A program made the position numbers and the translations under genes. The notes beneath the pieces are model-generated. The model worked only from the letters and a program-made list of their open reading frames with translations. It searched no databases and had not been told where the DNA came from. Of a stretch of 64,000 nt of DNA, positions 9,187 through 18,710 are shown one piece after another (the stretch's first letter is position 1; the number at the start of each line of letters is the position of its first letter). This DNA is from Leptospira semungkisensis (GTDB taxonomy: Bacteria > Spirochaetota > Leptospiria > Leptospirales > Leptospiraceae). The stretch is taken from the NCBI RefSeq assembly GCF_004770055.1, contig NZ_RQEP01000005.1:372001-436000 (forward strand), read 5' to 3'.

Positions 9187-9873
9187 TTAAGACAATTGTC
9201 CTTCTTTCAAATTTATATTCAGATAATCTAAAATTTGAGATGCGATCACTTCTTTAGAAGCGGGGCCCATTTCTTTTCGAGAGCCTTCTCTTCCATAAAC
9301 AATTACGCTGGTATCTAAGTCCCCAAATCCTTTCGAGTCCTTGCCTACGTAATTTCCTACGATAAAGTCCAAATTCTTTCTCTGCAGTTTTCCTGTAGCA
9401 TTCTGATCCAGAAGATGAGTCTCCGCAGAGAATCCCACTCTCAGTATATGTTTCAAATTTTGAGAAACCACTTTCTCATTCACCGAAAGGAGAATATCCG
9501 GATTCTTTACCAACTCAATGGTAAGAGTATCGCTCCCTTCTTCTTTTTTTATCTTGGAATCATTCGAGTTCTTAGGACGAAAATCTGCAGGAGCCGCTGC
9601 CATGATCAAAATAGAAGAAGATTGGATTTCCTTTAAGACAGCGTCCTTCATTTCTTCAGTAGTTTCGACCTTTACTACTCTTGCACCTTTTGGATTGGAA
9701 TACTGGGCTTCTGTCAATCCTCTCACATAAACCACTTCGATCCCAAGGCTAGTCGCCTTCTCCGCGAGACAAAAGCCCATCTTTCCAGAAGAAGCGTTGG
9801 AAATAAAGCGTACAGGATCGATCCATTCTCTAGTAGGACCTGAGCTTATTATAATTTTTGAATATTTATCCAA
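9187..9873 (-). CDS. coaB: Phosphopantothenate--cysteine ligase (CoaB), separate gene
   Basis: The 228-residue protein is the CoaB half of the usual CoaBC enzyme. It joins cysteine to 4'-phosphopantothenate using CTP. Visible motifs are SSGPTREWIDPVRFISNASS, GKMG, VKNPDIL and RKNLDFIVGN. Only a TTG (9871-9873) can serve as start, and it has no Shine-Dalgarno. It lies 11 bases after the coaC stop and in a different frame. Expression probably depends on coupling with coaC. A frameshift fusion is the alternative. Confidence 0.9.
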   Translation of the reverse strand: MDKYSKIIISSGPTREWIDPVRFISNASSGKMGFCLAEKATSLGIEVVYVRGLTEAQYSNPKGARVVKVETTEEMKDAVLKEIQSSSILIMAAAPADFRPKNSNDSKIKKEEGSDTLTIELVKNPDILLSVNEKVVSQNLKHILRVGFSAETHLLDQNATGKLQRKNLDFIVGNYVGKDSKGFGDLDTSVIVYGREGSRKEMGPASKEVIASQILDYLNINLKEGQLS

Positions 9874-9884
9874 GGGAAACGATC

Positions 9885-10424
9885 TTATTTAGAGGATTTG
9901 TTATAGTACTCTATGATCTTCTTTTGCATTACAGGAACGTCGGCGAGTTTACCGTAGCCTTCATCCCCGCAAACCACCACTCCTTCCTGCGGATCCAGAA
10001 TAATGACGCCGTCTTCTTTCAAACGGGCCAGATTTCTCTGAGTACTAGGATGGGTGAACATATTCGGATTCATTGCTGGAGCCACTAACACCGGACACTT
10101 CGCAGCAAGGTAGGTAGAAGTTACAAGATCGTCTGCGATCCCGTTTGCCATTTTCGCAATAATGTTTGCAGTTGCGGGAACAACAGCAATTACAGCGGCC
10201 CGATTTCGAGCGTCTATATGCGCCATTCCGTGCTCATATTCGTCTACCTGGACCTTTTTGCCGGTTAGAGCCTCGAATGTAATAGGACCGATAAACTTTG
10301 TGGCATGTTCCGTCATGATCACGGAGACAGGATATCCGTCTTTGACTAGATTACGAACCAACTCGCAAGCGCGAAACGCTGCGATGCTACCGCTGACTGC
10401 GATTAGAATATCCTTCTTTTCCAT
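9885..10424 (-). CDS. coaC: Phosphopantothenoylcysteine decarboxylase (CoaC), separate gene
   Basis: The 179-residue flavoprotein decarboxylates phosphopantothenoylcysteine to 4'-phosphopantetheine in coenzyme A synthesis. It has the N-terminal [18 protein letters not shown] flavin-binding start, active-site His69 in MAHID, PAMNPNM at 117-123, and the catalytic Cys152 in [12 protein letters not shown]. In most bacteria this domain is fused to CoaB. Here it stops in KSSK-TAA just where the fused enzymes have a linker, and coaB follows. Confidence 0.92.
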   Translation of the reverse strand: MEKKDILIAVSGSIAAFRACELVRNLVKDGYPVSVIMTEHATKFIGPITFEALTGKKVQVDEYEHGMAHIDARNRAAVIAVVPATANIIAKMANGIADDLVTSTYLAAKCPVLVAPAMNPNMFTHPSTQRNLARLKEDGVIILDPQEGVVVCGDEGYGKLADVPVMQKKIIEYYNKSSK

Positions 10425-10460
10425 TCTTACAAAGTACGAGTTGTCGAAAGGATTTACAAC

Positions 10461-11789
10461 TTAAATCGCAAAGGAAGAAGGTCTGGAAAGTCGAGTAAAG
10501 CGAACAGTCATGATCTTATTTCCGTCCATTTTCTCTACGGTAAGAATACCTTCAGGGATCTTGACCTCTGTTCCTTCTTTCGGAATATCTTCCAACTTAT
10601 CCAAAATGAAACCTGCGATAGTACGAATATCGTTCAATTCTTCATCTTGGATTCCGGTTAGGATCTCCTTAAGTTCATCCAACTCGGTTTCACCATCTAT
10701 ATCAAAAGCATCCGGAGAATGAGAAGGCACTGGATCCGTTTCATGATCGTCGGTCTCATCCCTGATCTGACCAAAAACTTCTTCGACTATATCTTCCATA
10801 GTCAAAAGCCCGGAAACACCGCCGTACTCGTCTATGACGATAGCCATGTGTTGCTTGGCAGTCCTAAGTTTTTGTAGGATCTTTTCTATAGACATTCCCT
10901 CGGGAACAACGATAGGAGGTTGCATAATAGAAGTCACCTTGGACTTCTTATTTCTCTTGGATTCGGAAAGCCAGGCGAGAAATGCCTGAACATGTATAAT
11001 ACCGACGATATTATCCGTTGTTCCTTCGTAGACAGGATAACGAGAGAAGTGATGCTCAGCGATGACAGAAAGCACTCCATCCATAGTTGTATCAGCAGGG
11101 ATCCCAACTATGCTCAAACGATGAGTCATCACATCCTTAGCAAGATGCTCGGAAAACTGGAATGTATTTTGGATGATCTGGAATTCTTCCTGATCTATAT
11201 TCCCTTGTTTATTCTGTTCCTGGATTAAGATCATCAATTCTTCGGGAGAATGAATGATCCTATGCGAATCTTCCTTGAAACCGATTCGCCTCAATAGGAA
11301 CGAAGTCATTCCATTCAAGAAAAATGTAATCGGAAAGAATAGATAATAAAAAAAGAATATAGGAACACTTGTGACCAACGCAAGAGTTTCGGTCTTTTGG
11401 ATCGCTACCGTCTTAGGAAGAAGTTCTCCCAAGAGTATATGCAAGAAAGTAATGAGAGCAAAAGAAATCGCGACTGCTACACCATGCGCAGTCACATCCG
11501 AATCAGGATACCCTGCGTAATGAAAGATAGGAAGGATCCAACTAGAAAGGTAACCTTCTCCCACCCAACCAAGCAACAGACTTGCGATGGTAATCCCCAC
11601 CTGGCATACGGAAAGCATGTCGTTTAACATTGTCGCAGCTTTCTTGGTGATCACTGCCAAAGGTCGATTGTCTCGAATCATTTCCTCCAAACGAGAAGGT
11701 CGGATCGAGACCAATGCGAATTCTGCGGACACGAAGAATCCATTGGCAAAGATAAGGAGAAGAATAACAAAAAATCCAATCACGTCCAT
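10461..11789 (-). CDS. CNNM/CorC-family transporter (DUF21, CBS pair, CorC_HlyC)
   Basis: The 442-residue protein has the full architecture of the HlyC/CorC (CNNM) family, linked to magnesium or other divalent cation export. A DUF21 membrane domain covers about residues 1-190. A CBS pair follows (about 213-335; [15 protein letters not shown] and [12 protein letters not shown], with [20 protein letters not shown]). The C-terminal CorC_HlyC domain (about 350-435) includes [14 protein letters not shown] and [13 protein letters not shown] pairs commonly bind adenine nucleotides. The older name 'hemolysin' does not imply lytic activity. Confidence 0.9.
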   Translation of the reverse strand: MDVIGFFVILLLIFANGFFVSAEFALVSIRPSRLEEMIRDNRPLAVITKKAATMLNDMLSVCQVGITIASLLLGWVGEGYLSSWILPIFHYAGYPDSDVTAHGVAVAISFALITFLHILLGELLPKTVAIQKTETLALVTSVPIFFFYYLFFPITFFLNGMTSFLLRRIGFKEDSHRIIHSPEELMILIQEQNKQGNIDQEEFQIIQNTFQFSEHLAKDVMTHRLSIVGIPADTTMDGVLSVIAEHHFSRYPVYEGTTDNIVGIIHVQAFLAWLSESKRNKKSKVTSIMQPPIVVPEGMSIEKILQKLRTAKQHMAIVIDEYGGVSGLLTMEDIVEEVFGQIRDETDDHETDPVPSHSPDAFDIDGETELDELKEILTGIQDEELNDIRTIAGFILDKLEDIPKEGTEVKIPEGILTVEKMDGNKIMTVRFTRLSRPSSFAI

Positions 11790-12010
11790 TAACGACTAGA
11801 TCTTCCGAAATTCAGATTTAGGTTGGTGACTAGTTCGAAAGAGTAAAACAAGGCGGGAGAAAAATCTATATGGTCCGGAATTATCCGGCCTCTACTGTCG
11901 GGGTCCATCTTATGTAAATGATACCATCCATGAAAAACCATGCGTTGTCGAGTGTTTTGGCGCCGAAAAACTTGAAAAATTCGTAACTCTTTTGCACAAG
12001 AAATGCACGG

Positions 12011-14659
12011 TTACTCGGCGTTTCGGACCATCTTAAGGACTCTGGAATTCAAATTAGGATCCCCGTTTTCAGTCGAGAGTCGTTCCAGTAAATTTATGTC
12101 GGATTCTGAATCTGAATTCCAAGATTTAACGTAGTAGAGACGAGACGTTCCCGTGCTTAGCCAAAATCTGGCCCAATCCAGAAAATCCTCCGACTTATCT
12201 CCCCAACCGGATCCACTCAGACTATCTTTGGTAAAAACAATCCTATCAGGAAGATTCCTAAAATCCAATCTCCTCTTCATTTTACGAAAAGCGAAACTAT
12301 CCGGCCCGCAAGACCATTCGTAATCTCTGAGTCCATTCGGAGACTTGGCAGACACCTTAATATTCCATAGCAAAAGAGAGGACCTCGCTTGAAGCACCTT
12401 TACGCCATCATAATATTGTAAAGGGATGGATTGCCAACTCAAACGGCCTTCGCCTTCCGGTGAATTCTTAGGAAAAAGATTCTCGCAAGAAGGAGCATAG
12501 ATCTTTTTAGCAACGTCAGCTTCTTCTCTCTTATCAAATCTCCTGAACAATTTGATCTCAGATTCTGGAAATTCCTTCTTCAGATAGTCCGCAGCCTCAA
12601 CTCCGGACGAGTTCAGATAAATCTGAACCTTATCTTTTTTGGAAAAAGAATCCATTGCTGATTTGATCGCGAACTGAGCTGTATAACTTGTTGCGTTATC
12701 CGTATTCAATTCTTTGAATTCAAGCTCGGCAGAATCTCCATCCTTTTGGAATAAGAAGACCCGTTTATCTTTTACAAAAAGTGCGATCAAGGGTTGGCTG
12801 ATCTTTTTAAAATTCACATTGGAGATGGGATCCAATTCTTCTCGAATGCGAGCGGCTTCTTTTGCTCTTATTTCCGACCAAGAAGAAGTCCATGGCTCTC
12901 TTCCTGGAGGATAAAATCCTTTGTATTTGAGAGATCTTATGTGACTTCTCACGATTCCTAATTCGATAGGAGAATCCTCTTCTTGCAATTCAAGGTTCTC
13001 TTCATTATGAACCAAAAAGGAAAGAAGATCCTGGTTATATCCGTGTCTGGAATAGAAATCGATCGCAACATTCTCTAGGTTTTTTGTCCCGAAAGAAGGA
13101 GGTAGATAATTCTTGATCTCATACACCTTATCATCCGGATAACCTGCTGCAGAAATCCGAATCGCTTGATCTAGAAAGGATTTTACTCCTCTTAAGTTCG
13201 TAGATTCCTTATGAGAAAGAAAAAGCCCGCTCAAGCGGATCCATTCTTCCCGATACGAAGGATCTTCCTTTAAGATACCTGCCGCTTTGGTAAATTCTAT
13301 GATTGCTTTTCTTAAGTTATTCGTCTTGAGCTGGAGAAAACCGTGAAGAAGTGTCGCCGAATATTCCACCCTTCTCCATCCCTTACTTTGCGCAAGAAAG
13401 CTCAGGTCCATGGCAAGCTTTGCAGCAACTTCAGGTTCATCCTCGGAAAGTATCTGTATGATCCTAAGCCTTGTAGATAGATCGTCTTCGGATAAATTCT
13501 TAGGAGTGCTGACGGACTGCAAAGCATCTACTGCCTTATGAGAATTCTTAGATCTCCAAACTGCGATCGACACCAAGTCTCTTGCACTGTTAATCGAAAT
13601 CGATTCTCCCAATAAAGGATGCAATATTCTCGCAGACCAATGCAAGAAGTCCAAATTCAAATAATAGTCCAGAGCGCGAGAGGCATCTCCTTGCAAATAA
13701 GCGAGAGTACCCAACTTCAGATAGAGAGAATTCTTATAAGAAGTAGTAATCTCTCCTTGGCGATCTATAATATATTTTAAGACCTTCTCCGCTGCGTTTG
13801 CATCTCCATCTATGAGATAGTAATAAGCAAGCTTCTCATAGGAATAGGGCACCAACCTACCACCCAAATTCTCCGAAACTATCCCGATCTTGGAAAACTG
13901 GATTGCATCTCTTGCAAAGCCGAGCTCCGCCAAATAATCGGAGATCCCAGGTAGGAAATGAGAAAGAAAAGGCAGATGTTTCAACTCCTTTTCTTCCGGA
14001 TCGGAAACCCCAGGAAAAGGTGAAAGGATCCTTTGGAGATTCGTGTATTCTCTTTCATGACTCGAATCCCCAGGCTTCATGTCCGCAAGATATCCGCCTA
14101 AACGAAGCATTCTGCAAAGAGAATAATACGGTTTTTTAACAGAGCATTTTACCTTCTCGGAAGGTTTCTTATAAAGAAGAACGTTACGCGTTGATTTGAT
14201 CAGATCCGCTTGGTAGACGTCGTTTGCTGGAGCAGTCCAAGATTTAAGGCCGGCTTCTCCTTTTCCCTTCTTCGAAAAATAAATATCCTCGAAATATTGC
14301 AGAATAACTTCTGCAAAGCTTAGTTCCTTATCCTTTCGGATGATACTCATCAGATTTGAAAATTTTCCCGTATCCTTGTTCAATAGAAGATATTCGCCGG
14401 CAAGGATCGCAAATTCGGATCTTTGGGCAGAGTTTAAGCCTTCGGGAAAGGAATTAAAATCGGTTTCCTTATGAACGACGGATTGGCCTTCGATCAAAAG
14501 AGAGAAGTTGCCGGGAGTTCCGGTCCATCCGTAATCGTTCTTGCTTTGTGCCGATAACGACTGGCAGAAAGAACATAAAGAAATTAATAAAAAAGGAATA
14601 TATTTAATAAAAAGACGAGACTCGTCTAGTTTACGAATATTTAAAATTGCGTTTTGCAA
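12011..14659 (-). CDS. Large exported TPR protein with possible degenerate CHAT-like C terminus
   Basis: The 882-residue protein begins with a signal peptide (hydrophobic core YIPFLLISLCSFCQSLSA, cleavage before Gln). Most of it (about 200-560) is helical repeats of TPR type, with VAIDFYSRHG and ALDYYLNLDF. From about 600 the pattern changes: LIALFVKDKRVFLFQKDG and KVQIYLNSSGVEAADYLKK recall the start of CHAT protease-like domains. I do not see the His-Gly and Cys catalytic motifs. The only available start is TTG 14659, with no Shine-Dalgarno. It follows gpsA by 27 bases. Function unknown; it would act in the periplasm or at the outer membrane. Confidence 0.7.
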   Translation of the reverse strand: MQNAILNIRKLDESRLFIKYIPFLLISLCSFCQSLSAQSKNDYGWTGTPGNFSLLIEGQSVVHKETDFNSFPEGLNSAQRSEFAILAGEYLLLNKDTGKFSNLMSIIRKDKELSFAEVILQYFEDIYFSKKGKGEAGLKSWTAPANDVYQADLIKSTRNVLLYKKPSEKVKCSVKKPYYSLCRMLRLGGYLADMKPGDSSHEREYTNLQRILSPFPGVSDPEEKELKHLPFLSHFLPGISDYLAELGFARDAIQFSKIGIVSENLGGRLVPYSYEKLAYYYLIDGDANAAEKVLKYIIDRQGEITTSYKNSLYLKLGTLAYLQGDASRALDYYLNLDFLHWSARILHPLLGESISINSARDLVSIAVWRSKNSHKAVDALQSVSTPKNLSEDDLSTRLRIIQILSEDEPEVAAKLAMDLSFLAQSKGWRRVEYSATLLHGFLQLKTNNLRKAIIEFTKAAGILKEDPSYREEWIRLSGLFLSHKESTNLRGVKSFLDQAIRISAAGYPDDKVYEIKNYLPPSFGTKNLENVAIDFYSRHGYNQDLLSFLVHNEENLELQEEDSPIELGIVRSHIRSLKYKGFYPPGREPWTSSWSEIRAKEAARIREELDPISNVNFKKISQPLIALFVKDKRVFLFQKDGDSAELEFKELNTDNATSYTAQFAIKSAMDSFSKKDKVQIYLNSSGVEAADYLKKEFPESEIKLFRRFDKREEADVAKKIYAPSCENLFPKNSPEGEGRLSWQSIPLQYYDGVKVLQARSSLLLWNIKVSAKSPNGLRDYEWSCGPDSFAFRKMKRRLDFRNLPDRIVFTKDSLSGSGWGDKSEDFLDWARFWLSTGTSRLYYVKSWNSDSESDINLLERLSTENGDPNLNSRVLKMVRNAE

Positions 14660-14686
14660 GGGAATCGATTTCGTTCTTGGATCGGC

Positions 14687-15688
14687 TTAAAGACCTTCGC
14701 GTTTCAAGTCCCTGCCCATCAAATCTCTAACAACGTCCTTCGGATTCTTATGTTCGTAAAGCATTTTATACACCTCGGTCGTTATAGCCATTTCAATGTT
14801 CAGTTTTTGGGATAACTCAAAACCACTTTTTGCAGTTTTGACACCTTCTGCGACTTCGGTCATTCCACCCAAAATAGAATCCAGGCTTTCTCCTTTGCCC
14901 AGTCTGAATCCTACCGTACGATTTCTAGATGCTTCTCCGCAGCAAGTTAGGATCAGATCCCCCATTCCCGAAGGTCCCAAAAAAGTAAGAGGGTCTGCAC
15001 CCAATTTAACTCCCAGTCTGGAGATCTCGGTTAATCCTCTGGTAATCAATGCGGCCCTTGTGTTTTGACCGAAACCCAATCCGTCTGCGACTCCGGCAGC
15101 AATTGCGATCACATTCTTTAAAGAACCGCCTACTTCTACTCCGACCACATCGGGTGTCCAGTATGTCCTAAAATAAGTGAAACTGAAAATTTCCTGAACC
15201 TTTCTAGCGGTTGCCTCGTTCTTGGAAGCGATACTGACAATAGTAGGAACTCTTTTTACTAGTTCTTTTGCAAAACTAGGTCCTGATAAGTAAGAAAGTC
15301 CGCTATGAAATTTTCCGGGAAGCTCCGCTTCGAATATTTCGGAAACCAAACGTAGACTTCCGTTCTCGATTCCCTTACTTGCGGAAACGATAGGAGCCTT
15401 TTCAGGTAAATAGGATTTAATTTCTCTTAAAATATCGGTGATCGCATGAGAAGGAGGAGCAGAAACGATCATCTGCATGTCCTTGACTGCCTCTTCTAAA
15501 CGAAGAGTGCCTTTTAAGTTTTTAGGAAGATCGATCCCAGGAAGATATTTTTCATTTCGATGGGCCTCGTTTATCTCTCGGATCAAGTCCCCGTTCCTTC
15601 CCCAGATGGTGACATCATAACCCTTGTCTGCGAGCAAGACTCCGAGTGAGGTGCCGAAACTTCCGGATCCGATAACGCCGATTTGCAT
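14687..15688 (-). CDS. gpsA: NAD(P)H-dependent glycerol-3-phosphate dehydrogenase
   Basis: The 333-residue protein reduces dihydroxyacetone phosphate to sn-glycerol-3-phosphate, the backbone of membrane phospholipids. It starts [20 protein letters not shown] (Rossmann loop). It continues with [38 protein letters not shown] with the catalytic Lys, and [12 protein letters not shown]. The frame stays open 28 codons further upstream, but ATG 15688 has AAAGGATT before it and gives the normal family N terminus. Confidence 0.95.
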   Translation of the reverse strand: MQIGVIGSGSFGTSLGVLLADKGYDVTIWGRNGDLIREINEAHRNEKYLPGIDLPKNLKGTLRLEEAVKDMQMIVSAPPSHAITDILREIKSYLPEKAPIVSASKGIENGSLRLVSEIFEAELPGKFHSGLSYLSGPSFAKELVKRVPTIVSIASKNEATARKVQEIFSFTYFRTYWTPDVVGVEVGGSLKNVIAIAAGVADGLGFGQNTRAALITRGLTEISRLGVKLGADPLTFLGPSGMGDLILTCCGEASRNRTVGFRLGKGESLDSILGGMTEVAEGVKTAKSGFELSQKLNIEMAITTEVYKMLYEHKNPKDVVRDLMGRDLKREGL

Positions 15689-15851
15689 GGATAATCCTTT
15701 CCCTTTACCTAAGGAACGATGATCCTCATCGGGAATGCTCGGAACGGCAAGAAAAAAAAGTCGGATGATCAATGTTCACTTCCTTCTAAATTTGAAAGAA
15801 AATAGAAATGAGGTTTACCGACCGAATCCGAAAGGTTAACTTTGTTCTTCC

Positions 15852-16544
15852 ATGCTCGATTTGCGCAAACTCTCGGGATTCAATCTTCTGGATTTTCTGA
15901 CCGGAAAAAGTTTCCAAGAAGAAAGAGGCTTAAAGAGCAATTACCGGATCGCAGTTCTTCTCCATTCTTTGAATAAGGTCCTACAAAAGAAGGTGGTAGA
16001 GGGCACTGAGGATTTGGAATCCCTCGAGATGGATTCCGGAAGAGGGGTCCTTTATCTTTCCGGTCATTATTGTATCAAGGGACTGACCTGGTCCAAACTC
16101 CTAAGAACCGATTATATTAAGTACAAGCTTTCCCTTCTCCCAGTGCAAGTGAATGGGAATAGGGTCGTCTTTAGAGTGGAAGCGTTTCGTCTTTACGATT
16201 ATAATCCAAGGTCGGTGGACCCGATCCGTATTTTTTCTAAAGTTTTTAAATTTCACCGCAGACTAATTCTAGAAGAGATCGTCGAAGAAATCCCGGAGAT
16301 CCTTTCCCTTACTGATGTGGGGAATGAGATCCAAGTAGATCTGAATTATTTTTTAGCGGAGATCCCGGAAGTAGCCGGAAAGGTTTCTGTTCAGAAAGTA
16401 ATTCCGGAGAAAGGGAACGTTTTTCTTTTCGTTCGATCAAACACGATCCTAAAACCTTTACTGGATTTTTTTGGACCGGATTATTTGAGAGTCGAGCCAA
16501 TTTCGGAAAACGAGGATAGTATGCTGATGCTCTGGAGGGACTAG
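15852..16544 (+). CDS. Hypothetical protein
   Basis: I do not recognise this 230-residue protein. It has no signal peptide or membrane segment. It is a mixed alpha/beta protein with many hydrophobic/charged alternations (VVFRVEAFRLYDYNP, KGNVFLFVRSNTILKPLLDF). It is divergent from gpsA and starts a run of plus-strand genes, with 93 bases before the metallophosphoesterase gene. Codon use is like the neighbours, and the whole frame is open with plausible protein composition. Confidence 0.6.
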   Translation: MLDLRKLSGFNLLDFLTGKSFQEERGLKSNYRIAVLLHSLNKVLQKKVVEGTEDLESLEMDSGRGVLYLSGHYCIKGLTWSKLLRTDYIKYKLSLLPVQVNGNRVVFRVEAFRLYDYNPRSVDPIRIFSKVFKFHRRLILEEIVEEIPEILSLTDVGNEIQVDLNYFLAEIPEVAGKVSVQKVIPEKGNVFLFVRSNTILKPLLDFFGPDYLRVEPISENEDSMLMLWRD

Positions 16545-16637
16545 AAAGATTGGACATTCTTGCGCCTTTTTTCAGAATCAGTAATGAGAACGGTCGAACG
16601 ACATCAGTCGTTTAATGTAATATTAGGATAGGTTCAA

Positions 16638-17636
16638 ATGAGGATTGTTTACCTCACCGATATCCACGACGGACTAAGAGGATTGAAGGAAGTCCTACTA
16701 GGAACCGATTGCGACTTGTACCTCTTCTCCGGCGACATTATCTATAAAGCCTTTTTCAATCCAGAACGCATCATCGAATTCGTAACTCTCCAAGAAGAAA
16801 TGTATCGATTCATGGAGAACATGAAGGAAGAAATTAACGCGTATGATTATGCGACAAGAGCAGTCCGCTTTCCTGAAAAATACCAACCCGCAGTAGTCGA
16901 AAAATCCCACGATTACAGAAGACTCTTCCATCAAGCCGCAAAGACGATGAAGGAAAAGTACGAACTCATAGAGATCATTATCCAAAAATACGCCAAGGCT
17001 CCTGTTTGGTTATTGCCAGGTAACTACGATATCGACCTACAATATTCCGCTTTGTATGAAAGGGATCTGCATCGTAAAATATTCGAGTTCGGAGGATTGA
17101 AATTCGCCGGATACGGAGGAGCTCCCGTGATCACTTCGGGAATTCCTGAAAAGCTCGCAGTGAAATTCCACGAGTACAATCGTAACGGAAAGAATTACAG
17201 CGAACCGGAGGATTTTTTTAAAGAGGAGAATCCCGACATAGTTGTGATCCATAATCCTGCTTATGGCTTCTTAGATAAGATCCCAAGTTTCGGAAATGTA
17301 GGATCTCAAGGGATCAGAAGATATCTAGACGATTATTCTCCTTCTCTCGTAGTTTCCGGTCATGTGCATGAAGACCAAGGCATTATTAAAAAGGGAAAAA
17401 CCGTATTTTTGAATCCTTCTAATTTCGGGCCTGTGGATTCAGTTTTCGGATTCCAACCCGGAGGCTTCTTCTCCGAGATAGAAATAGAAAACAATCTTGT
17501 AAAAAAAGTAAAACTGAATAGACTATCGGATCACTCAATTCGCCATCTCTTAGAGGTCGATTGTTCCGGAGACAAGTTAGAGCTTGTCAGCACGAGCAAT
17601 GACTCCGAAGTTTCGGCGGAAGATTTTATTCGATAG
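16638..17636 (+). CDS. Calcineurin-like metallophosphoesterase
   Basis: The 332-residue protein has the metal-binding motifs of the calcineurin-like phosphoesterases in order. These are YLTDIHDG (Asp8, His10), FSGDIIY, LLPGNYDID with Tyr in place of the usual His of GNHD, VVIHNPAYG, and VVSGHVHEDQG. Such enzymes hydrolyse phosphomono- or diesters. The substrate here is unknown. An insertion at about 50-110 is rich in Lys/Glu helices. AGGATAGG precedes the ATG. The nucleotidyltransferase gene starts 5 bases after its stop, so the two are likely co-translated. Confidence 0.85.
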   Translation: MRIVYLTDIHDGLRGLKEVLLGTDCDLYLFSGDIIYKAFFNPERIIEFVTLQEEMYRFMENMKEEINAYDYATRAVRFPEKYQPAVVEKSHDYRRLFHQAAKTMKEKYELIEIIIQKYAKAPVWLLPGNYDIDLQYSALYERDLHRKIFEFGGLKFAGYGGAPVITSGIPEKLAVKFHEYNRNGKNYSEPEDFFKEENPDIVVIHNPAYGFLDKIPSFGNVGSQGIRRYLDDYSPSLVVSGHVHEDQGIIKKGKTVFLNPSNFGPVDSVFGFQPGGFFSEIEIENNLVKKVKLNRLSDHSIRHLLEVDCSGDKLELVSTSNDSEVSAEDFIR

Positions 17637-17640
17637 TAGT

Positions 17641-18318
17641 ATGACTCTTCCAAAGCTTAGATCGAATTCTCATATCATCAAATTCGTTGGTCTAAAGAAA
17701 TTCTTTAGATCTCACGAGACTCATGTCTCCAGAGAGAGGATAGAGGATTTCAAAAAATTCAGCAAGCTCATCAATTACGAAGGAGACGAGGTTGCCTTCG
17801 ATATACTAGGCTCCTTGAATTTCGGACAAGCAACCCACGATTCTGATACTGACATTGTCATGTATACTCGATGTGAGGAAGGAAAAATGGGAGAATGCGG
17901 GTTAGAAAACTGCTATAAGATCTCCCTCTTTAAGCATATGTTCTTGAATCTGGTCACCTTCGAGCACAACTCCCAGGCATACAAATTAGAGATCGTAGAT
18001 AGCATCAATCTCAACCAATTAGAAAGAGATATCAAAGAAAAGAACGGAGAATCCCCCATACTGATCCGATTTTGTTTTTACAGATCCATCTGTAGAGGAG
18101 TGAATCGAAGGCTGCTTCATAAATACGAGAATATGATCGCAGAGAATCTTCCTCTTTGGGAAAAGATCTCGGACTCTCTAGAAGAATGTTTCGAAGGAAT
18201 TATCAAATCTTCTCAGCACACTTACTCTTTCCATAAATATGCGGGAAGACTTGCAGACAAAGGAATCCGTTTGCCCGGTTCTATGGCGGAGAAGATCAAG
18301 GACTATCTAGAACAATGA
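17641..18318 (+). CDS. Nucleotidyltransferase-domain protein
   Basis: The 225-residue protein carries the polymerase-beta-type nucleotidyltransferase signature GSLNFGQATHDSDTDIVMY. The GS pair is at 57-58, and Asp69 and Asp71 are candidate metal ligands. A third Asp is possible at IVDSINL. The rest is helical. It might add a nucleotide to RNA, protein or a small molecule. Length and sequence fit neither poly(A) polymerase nor a classical antitoxin/toxin pair. ATG 17641 was chosen because upstream starts overlap the metallophosphoesterase gene. The stop overlaps the next start as ATGA. Confidence 0.7.
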   Translation: MTLPKLRSNSHIIKFVGLKKFFRSHETHVSRERIEDFKKFSKLINYEGDEVAFDILGSLNFGQATHDSDTDIVMYTRCEEGKMGECGLENCYKISLFKHMFLNLVTFEHNSQAYKLEIVDSINLNQLERDIKEKNGESPILIRFCFYRSICRGVNRRLLHKYENMIAENLPLWEKISDSLEECFEGIIKSSQHTYSFHKYAGRLADKGIRLPGSMAEKIKDYLEQ

Positions 18319-18710
18319 TCACCTTTCTTACCTTAGTCGCAGCATTGGGAGCTGCTGCACTCTTCTTCCATGTTTTATATTCGGTGGATACCAAGAGATT
18401 GGATAAAAAGGAATCCAAGAAGCCGAAGGACAAAAACTACGGAGACCCTAGAAAAGTCTATGGAGGAAATTGGGATCCGAATTTGCCAAGGCCAAGGCTT
18501 TGTCCGGTATGCGGTCGCTTCTTGGAGAAACAGGAATATCTATATGCAGTACTTTTTGAGCCCGCAACTCCGGGAGCAAAACGACAGGCCAGGATTTATG
18601 GTTGCCGTTATTGTTACTTAGGATTGGATGATTCGAGTTCGGCTCCGGAAGGAATGTTTCAAAATTCCCCCGCACCGAAACCGGTCCAGGATGAAGAACT
18701 CGGTCTCTGA
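18315..18710 (+). CDS. Membrane-anchored zinc-ribbon protein
   Basis: The 131-residue protein starts with a membrane helix (ITFLTLVAALGAAALFFHVLY), followed by a charged linker. A likely zinc ribbon comes next: RLCPVCGRFLEK, then about 35 residues later YGCRYCYLGL. The four Cys are in two CxxC pairs. It overlaps the previous gene by 4 bases and the recG start by 20, so it is embedded in an operon. No function can be assigned. Confidence 0.65.
   Translation: MITFLTLVAALGAAALFFHVLYSVDTKRLDKKESKKPKDKNYGDPRKVYGGNWDPNLPRPRLCPVCGRFLEKQEYLYAVLFEPATPGAKRQARIYGCRYCYLGLDDSSSAPEGMFQNSPAPKPVQDEELGL

Noticed and set aside
17641..18318. Toxin/antitoxin pair from the nucleotidyltransferase gene
   Set aside because: The partner genes are a phosphoesterase and a zinc ribbon; no HEPN-type partner is present.
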